A stretch of DNA of 64,000 bases from an uncultured Caulobacterales bacterium (GTDB taxonomy: Bacteria > Pseudomonadota > Alphaproteobacteria > Caulobacterales > Caulobacteraceae): NCBI GenBank assembly GCA_903840435.1, contig CAIMFV010000060.1:1-64000 (forward strand). Reading direction: 5' to 3'. This document shows, in pieces, positions 60,564 to 64,000 of the stretch (its first letter is position 1; each line of letters starts with the position of its first letter). Made by a program: the position numbers and the translations under genes. The notes under the pieces are model-generated. The model was not told the origin of the DNA. It searched no databases and saw only the letters and a program-made list of their open reading frames with translations.

Positions 60564-62087
60564 ATGAGCCCGGTTCAAACCGCTGTCCGGCAGGACATGA
60601 CCGCACTGCGGGTCGCGGTGTTGCGGATTGTGTTTGGCGCCATGTGCCTGGCAATCCTCCCGATCGCCAGCCGTAATCCGCTGATATTTGCCGACACAAA
60701 ATCCTACTACGTCATCGGCCAACAAATATTTGTGCGCGTCTCTCCAGACTCCAAGAAGGAAGCCGCCGCGCCAGCAGCCCAGTCCGGCAGGCCTGCCGCG
60801 CCAGAAGCGGTAATCTATGCTGGCTCTGAGGAGCCGCGGATGTCGTTTACCGTGGCGGGCGCGCGATCACCGACCTTTTCGATATTTTTGTACGGCATGA
60901 TCCACTTTGTTTCAGCTTGGGGACTTGTGATTTTCAATATAGTCCTGGTGAGCGCGGCATTATATTTATTGGCTTGCGAACTAAATGCTGAAAAATATAT
61001 AAAATATATATATTTAGGCCTAGGTATTTTAACTGGCGTTCCCGAAATGGCGGCATTTTTGATGCCCGATATCTATGGTGTGACAGCGATTATTTGCATG
61101 CTCTATTTTGCGACTTTGCGCCGATTTACACCTGCGGCGGGCTTCATGTTAGCCGTTTTGGCCTTTTCGCTCAGCTGCCATACCTCAAACCTTTTGATCG
61201 CGGGGTTGATCCTGGGGCTTGGCGTTGTGGGCCATTTTAGCCTGCGAACGGCCCTGGTCAGCATAGATCGACGGGGTCTCGGGGCGCTGACCCTGGCAAT
61301 CGTTGCGGCCCTTGCCGTGGGGTTTGCCTATAAGGCCATGGTTTGGCGGGTGGAGCACTTTCGCGTCTACAGCCCGCCCTTTGTCACGGCCCGTCTCTAT
61401 GCGGATGGCCCGGGTCGAACCTTTGCGATCAAGGCGTGTGCCCAAAATCCCAAAGCCTTCGAGATGTGTCGCTATATCCACCAAAGACCCGAAACCTCGG
61501 ACGACTTCCTCTGGCATCTCGATCCCAAGCGCGGCGTCTTCAAGCTTGCTGATTTTGACAGCCGCGTGCGCTTGATCAACGAGCAGGCACGGTTTGTCGT
61601 CGGCACAGTGGTGTCGGAGTTTCCAGCTGTCGCCCAAACCGCCTTAGCGAATTTTGGCGCTGAATTGGCCCACTATGAAATCGATGAGACCTATCACAGC
61701 GTGAGGGAGTTCTTCACCGATCCGAAATATGCCGCCTTCCAGGCCATCATGCCTGGCGGGACCCTATGCGCCTCCGACCCAGACCGCTGTGCCCCAAAGT
61801 TAAACCCTGGCCTTATCGATGTAAGCTTGGCGGCCGCCACCCTCATCAGCCTTGGCCTGATCATCGCGTTTCGCCCAAGAGCATGGAACCCGGCCAATCC
61901 GCGCCACAAGGCGATGGTGCTGGCAGCCATCATCATCCTTGCCAATGCGGCGGTCTGCGGCGTCCTTTCCACGCCCACCGAGCGCTATCAATTGCGCGTC
62001 GACTGGCTCTATCTCTTCATCGCCGCCCTGTGCCTCATCGAGCGTTTTGGAAAGCCGATAGTGCCGAAACGAGGGGGTTCAGTTTAA
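60564..62087 (+). CDS. Unidentified multi-span membrane protein of the polysaccharide locus
   Basis: About 507 residues with many hydrophobic segments (LRVAVLRIVFGAMCLAILPI at the start; LACELNAEKYIKYIYLGLGI; VLAAIIILANAAVCGVLSTP near the end). The overall look is that of a GT-C-like or glycan-modifying membrane protein, but I see no decisive motif and do not assign one. A periplasmic loop has Pro/Ala-rich sequence (about 55-80) and a later soluble region about 270-420. The ATG at 60564 follows a purine-rich GAGGGGG; the frame is also open upstream, inside the flippase gene, which is unlikely. The DNA at 60940-61030 is notably AT-rich relative to its neighbours. It overlaps the convergent mmsB-like gene by 9 bases. 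Confidence 0.7.
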   Translation: MSPVQTAVRQDMTALRVAVLRIVFGAMCLAILPIASRNPLIFADTKSYYVIGQQIFVRVSPDSKKEAAAPAAQSGRPAAPEAVIYAGSEEPRMSFTVAGARSPTFSIFLYGMIHFVSAWGLVIFNIVLVSAALYLLACELNAEKYIKYIYLGLGILTGVPEMAAFLMPDIYGVTAIICMLYFATLRRFTPAAGFMLAVLAFSLSCHTSNLLIAGLILGLGVVGHFSLRTALVSIDRRGLGALTLAIVAALAVGFAYKAMVWRVEHFRVYSPPFVTARLYADGPGRTFAIKACAQNPKAFEMCRYIHQRPETSDDFLWHLDPKRGVFKLADFDSRVRLINEQARFVVGTVVSEFPAVAQTALANFGAELAHYEIDETYHSVREFFTDPKYAAFQAIMPGGTLCASDPDRCAPKLNPGLIDVSLAAATLISLGLIIAFRPRAWNPANPRHKAMVLAAIIILANAAVCGVLSTPTERYQLRVDWLYLFIAALCLIERFGKPIVPKRGGSV

Positions 62088-62975
62088 AAGCTTCGTCGCC
62101 TCGCCCTTCAGCCAAGGCAGCATGGCGGAAAAATCGGTGCTGGCAAAGCCTTGGGCGGCCAAGAGGGCGTAGAGCGCCTCGGCCGATGCGCCAAGCGGTG
62201 TGGCGGCGCCGACCTGGGCGGCAGCTTCCTGGGCGAGTTTCAAATCCTTGAGCATCATGGCGGTGGCAAAGCCGCCTTGATAGCCGCGATCCGCGGGCGT
62301 TTGCGGACCAACGCCTTCGACCGGACAGTAGCTCGTGACAGACCAACACTGGCCCGAGGACTTGGAGGCGATTTCGAAAAACCGGTCGGCGGCCAAGCCA
62401 AGCTTTTCGGCCAGGGCGAAGGCTTCGCAGGTCCCGATCATCGAAATACCAAGCAACATATTGTTGCAGATCTTGGCCGCTTGGCCGGCGCCCGAGGTTC
62501 CGGCCTCGATCACCACCCGAGCCATGGGCGCGAGCGCGGTTTGCACATCGGTGAAGTCGGCGGGGTCGCCACCGACCATAAAGGCCAGTGTGCCTGCATC
62601 CGCCGCCGCTGTGCCACCAGAAACCGGCGCATCCGCCGCCCGATAGCCCGCCGCCCTGGCCTCGGCGGCGACGGCACGGGCGCTGTCCACATCAATGGTC
62701 GAGCAATCAATCAACAGGGCGCCGGCCTTTGCATGCGGGATCAGGGTTTGCGCATAGAGGCTACGTACCTGCGGACCGGCGGGGAGCATGGTGATCACCA
62801 CATCCGCCGTGGCGACCGCCTCGCGCGCCGAGGCTGCGCCCTGACAGCCCGCGCTGATCGCCTTGGCGATGGCGGCGCTTGAGAGGTCAAAGGCCAGGAC
62901 CTCGCGGCCCGCCTTGGCCTGATTAGCCGCCATGCCGGCACCCATATTGCCAAGACCGATAAAGCCAATGCGCAT
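62079..62975 (-). CDS. mmsB: 3-hydroxyisobutyrate dehydrogenase
   Basis: NAD-dependent enzyme of 298 residues in valine breakdown, oxidising 3-hydroxyisobutyrate to methylmalonate semialdehyde. Seen: N-terminal GFIGLGNMGAGMAAN, the substrate-binding DAPVSGGTAAADAGTLAFMVGG in outline (about 120), and the catalytic Lys in GAGQAAKICNNMLLG (about 170). GGGAGGAG precedes the ATG. The 3-hydroxyisobutyryl-CoA hydrolase gene upstream on the same strand (24 bases) catalyses the previous step, which supports the assignment over other beta-hydroxyacid dehydrogenases. Confidence 0.93.
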   Translation of the reverse strand: MRIGFIGLGNMGAGMAANQAKAGREVLAFDLSSAAIAKAISAGCQGAASAREAVATADVVITMLPAGPQVRSLYAQTLIPHAKAGALLIDCSTIDVDSARAVAAEARAAGYRAADAPVSGGTAAADAGTLAFMVGGDPADFTDVQTALAPMARVVIEAGTSGAGQAAKICNNMLLGISMIGTCEAFALAEKLGLAADRFFEIASKSSGQCWSVTSYCPVEGVGPQTPADRGYQGGFATAMMLKDLKLAQEAAAQVGAATPLGASAEALYALLAAQGFASTDFSAMLPWLKGEATKLLN

Positions 62976-62999
62976 AAAGCGTCTCCTCCCTATTCGGGT

Positions 63000-64000
63000 T
63001 TAAGCGTGCGGCGTCCAGTCTTGCTCGGACGGCAAGGGGGCGAAGATCTCATCAAGGAGCGCCTCGCTCACCGCTTCCAGCCGCGCGGGCGACCATTTTG
63101 GCGCATTGTCCTTGTCGACAATCACTGCCCGGACGCCTTCGAGAAAGTCGTGTCGCGCCACCACCCGCGCGGCGATGCGATACTCCATGCGCATATTTTC
63201 GGTAAAGCTGGTCGCGTCTGCGCCAAGCGACAATTGCCGATACGCCACCTTCAGGGTTTGCGGCGACTTTGTTTCGAGCACGGCCAGTTGGGCCTTGGCA
63301 AATTCTGAGCCGTCCGCCGCCAGATCGGCAAAGATCGCTTCCACCGAGGAGCCTGAGAAGAGGCGATCAATCTCGGCCCGATGGACGGCCAAGGGCGCGG
63401 AGCTGACCGGCGCCGCTAAACGATCAGCCGCTGACCCATCCCCCGCCAAAATGGCAGCTTTCAATTCGGCAATTTTCTCCGAAGCGACCACATGGGTTGC
63501 AAGGCCGAGTGCCAAACAGTCGGCGGCCTTTAGCCGGGCGCCGGTCAAGGCCAGCCAGAGGCCGGTCTTGCCCGGCAGGCGTGGCAGGTGCCAGCCGCCG
63601 CCCACATCTGGAAAGAGCCCAATGCCGGTTTCGGGCATGGCAAAGGTCGTGCGTTCGGTCGCGACACGCACCGTGGCAGGAAGCGCAAGCCCCACGCCGC
63701 CGCCCATGACGACGCCATCCATCAGGGCGATCACCGGCTTGCCGAATGCCATGAGGGCGGCGTTCAGGCGATATTCGGTGAAAAAAAACCGCCGCGCCGC
63801 CACGCCATCGGCAGCCCCGCTTTCGGCCAACATGCGAATGTCCCCGCCCGCGCAAAAGCCCCGGCCTTCGGCGTGGTCGACCAGGAGGGCGCGGATGCTG
63901 GGATCGTCCCTCCACGCCGTGACAGCCGCGAGCATGGCCTCGCACATGGAAAGGTTGAGCGCGTTAAGCGCCCCTGGCCGATTCAGGGATAGCCGCCCGA
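63000..64000 (-). CDS. 3-hydroxyisobutyryl-CoA hydrolase (5' end outside the window)
   Basis: Crotonase-fold enzyme of valine catabolism. The frame is open to the right edge and reads GRLSLNRPGALNALNLSMCEAM across 63930-64000, the usual beta-1 region of the family, so the true start lies beyond 64000 and the Met at 63947 is internal. Seen: GFCAGGDIRMLAE, MDGVVMGGGVGLA (oxyanion hole region), and MPETGIGLFPDVGGGW with the Glu and Asp used by HIBYL-CoA hydrolases. The C-terminal extension (about 120 residues after the crotonase core) fits the hydrolase, not a plain enoyl-CoA hydratase. It probably forms an operon with mmsB. Confidence 0.92.
   Translation of the reverse strand, partial: GRLSLNRPGALNALNLSMCEAMLAAVTAWRDDPSIRALLVDHAEGRGFCAGGDIRMLAESGAADGVAARRFFFTEYRLNAALMAFGKPVIALMDGVVMGGGVGLALPATVRVATERTTFAMPETGIGLFPDVGGGWHLPRLPGKTGLWLALTGARLKAADCLALGLATHVVASEKIAELKAAILAGDGSAADRLAAPVSSAPLAVHRAEIDRLFSGSSVEAIFADLAADGSEFAKAQLAVLETKSPQTLKVAYRQLSLGADATSFTENMRMEYRIAARVVARHDFLEGVRAVIVDKDNAPKWSPARLEAVSEALLDEIFAPLPSEQDWTPHA

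Overview
The window looks like chromosome of a moderately GC-rich alphaproteobacterium. The surface-polysaccharide genes resemble the Caulobacter holdfast (hfs) type in content, so a Caulobacterales-like host is my best guess, but nothing here fixes the genus. The left 2.5 kb is the end of an integrated element: a P4-type tyrosine integrase, a gene broken by an in-frame amber codon, and a 3' tRNA-Thr(CGU) fragment at 2496-2545 that looks like the attachment site. Host sequence probably resumes after it.

From 3.6 to 42.4 kb lies a large surface-adhesin region in which two secretion systems are interleaved. One is a two-partner (type Vb) system: an outer-membrane TpsB pore (3.7-5.5 kb, minus strand) and a 3256-residue TpsA exoprotein with 15 YDG-type repeats (26.3-36.1 kb). 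The other is a type I system: a MotA-like channel protein with a long cytoplasmic tail, a 4767-residue glycine-rich repeat protein, an ABC exporter, a glycosyltransferase, then (after tpsA) a TolC-family outer-membrane protein, a MotB-like protein and an HlyD-family fusion protein. A MotA/MotB-like pair linked to a giant type I substrate recalls SiiA/SiiB of the Salmonella SiiE adhesin system. This is the most interesting system in the window. A GIY-YIG gene bracketed by ~115-bp palindromic repeats sits between the two giant genes, and a SPOR protein is divergent from tolC.

From 42.4 to 50.5 kb, minus-strand genes encode a small Ala/Ser/Thr/Pro-rich protein, UDP-galactopyranose mutase, a CgeB-like glycosyltransferase, a TonB-dependent receptor, a DODA-type extradiol dioxygenase and a cytochrome P450 with a palindromic operator candidate upstream.

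From 50.6 to 62.1 kb is an exopolysaccharide locus: UDP-glucuronate decarboxylase, an unusual adenylation-carrier-membrane acyltransferase fusion, a Wzc-like chain-length protein without kinase domain, a separate kinase-like protein lacking the P-loop lysine, a Wza-like export lipoprotein, a Wzy-like polymerase, a Wzx-like flippase and an unidentified membrane protein. The right end carries two valine-catabolism genes (3-hydroxyisobutyrate dehydrogenase and a partial 3-hydroxyisobutyryl-CoA hydrolase).
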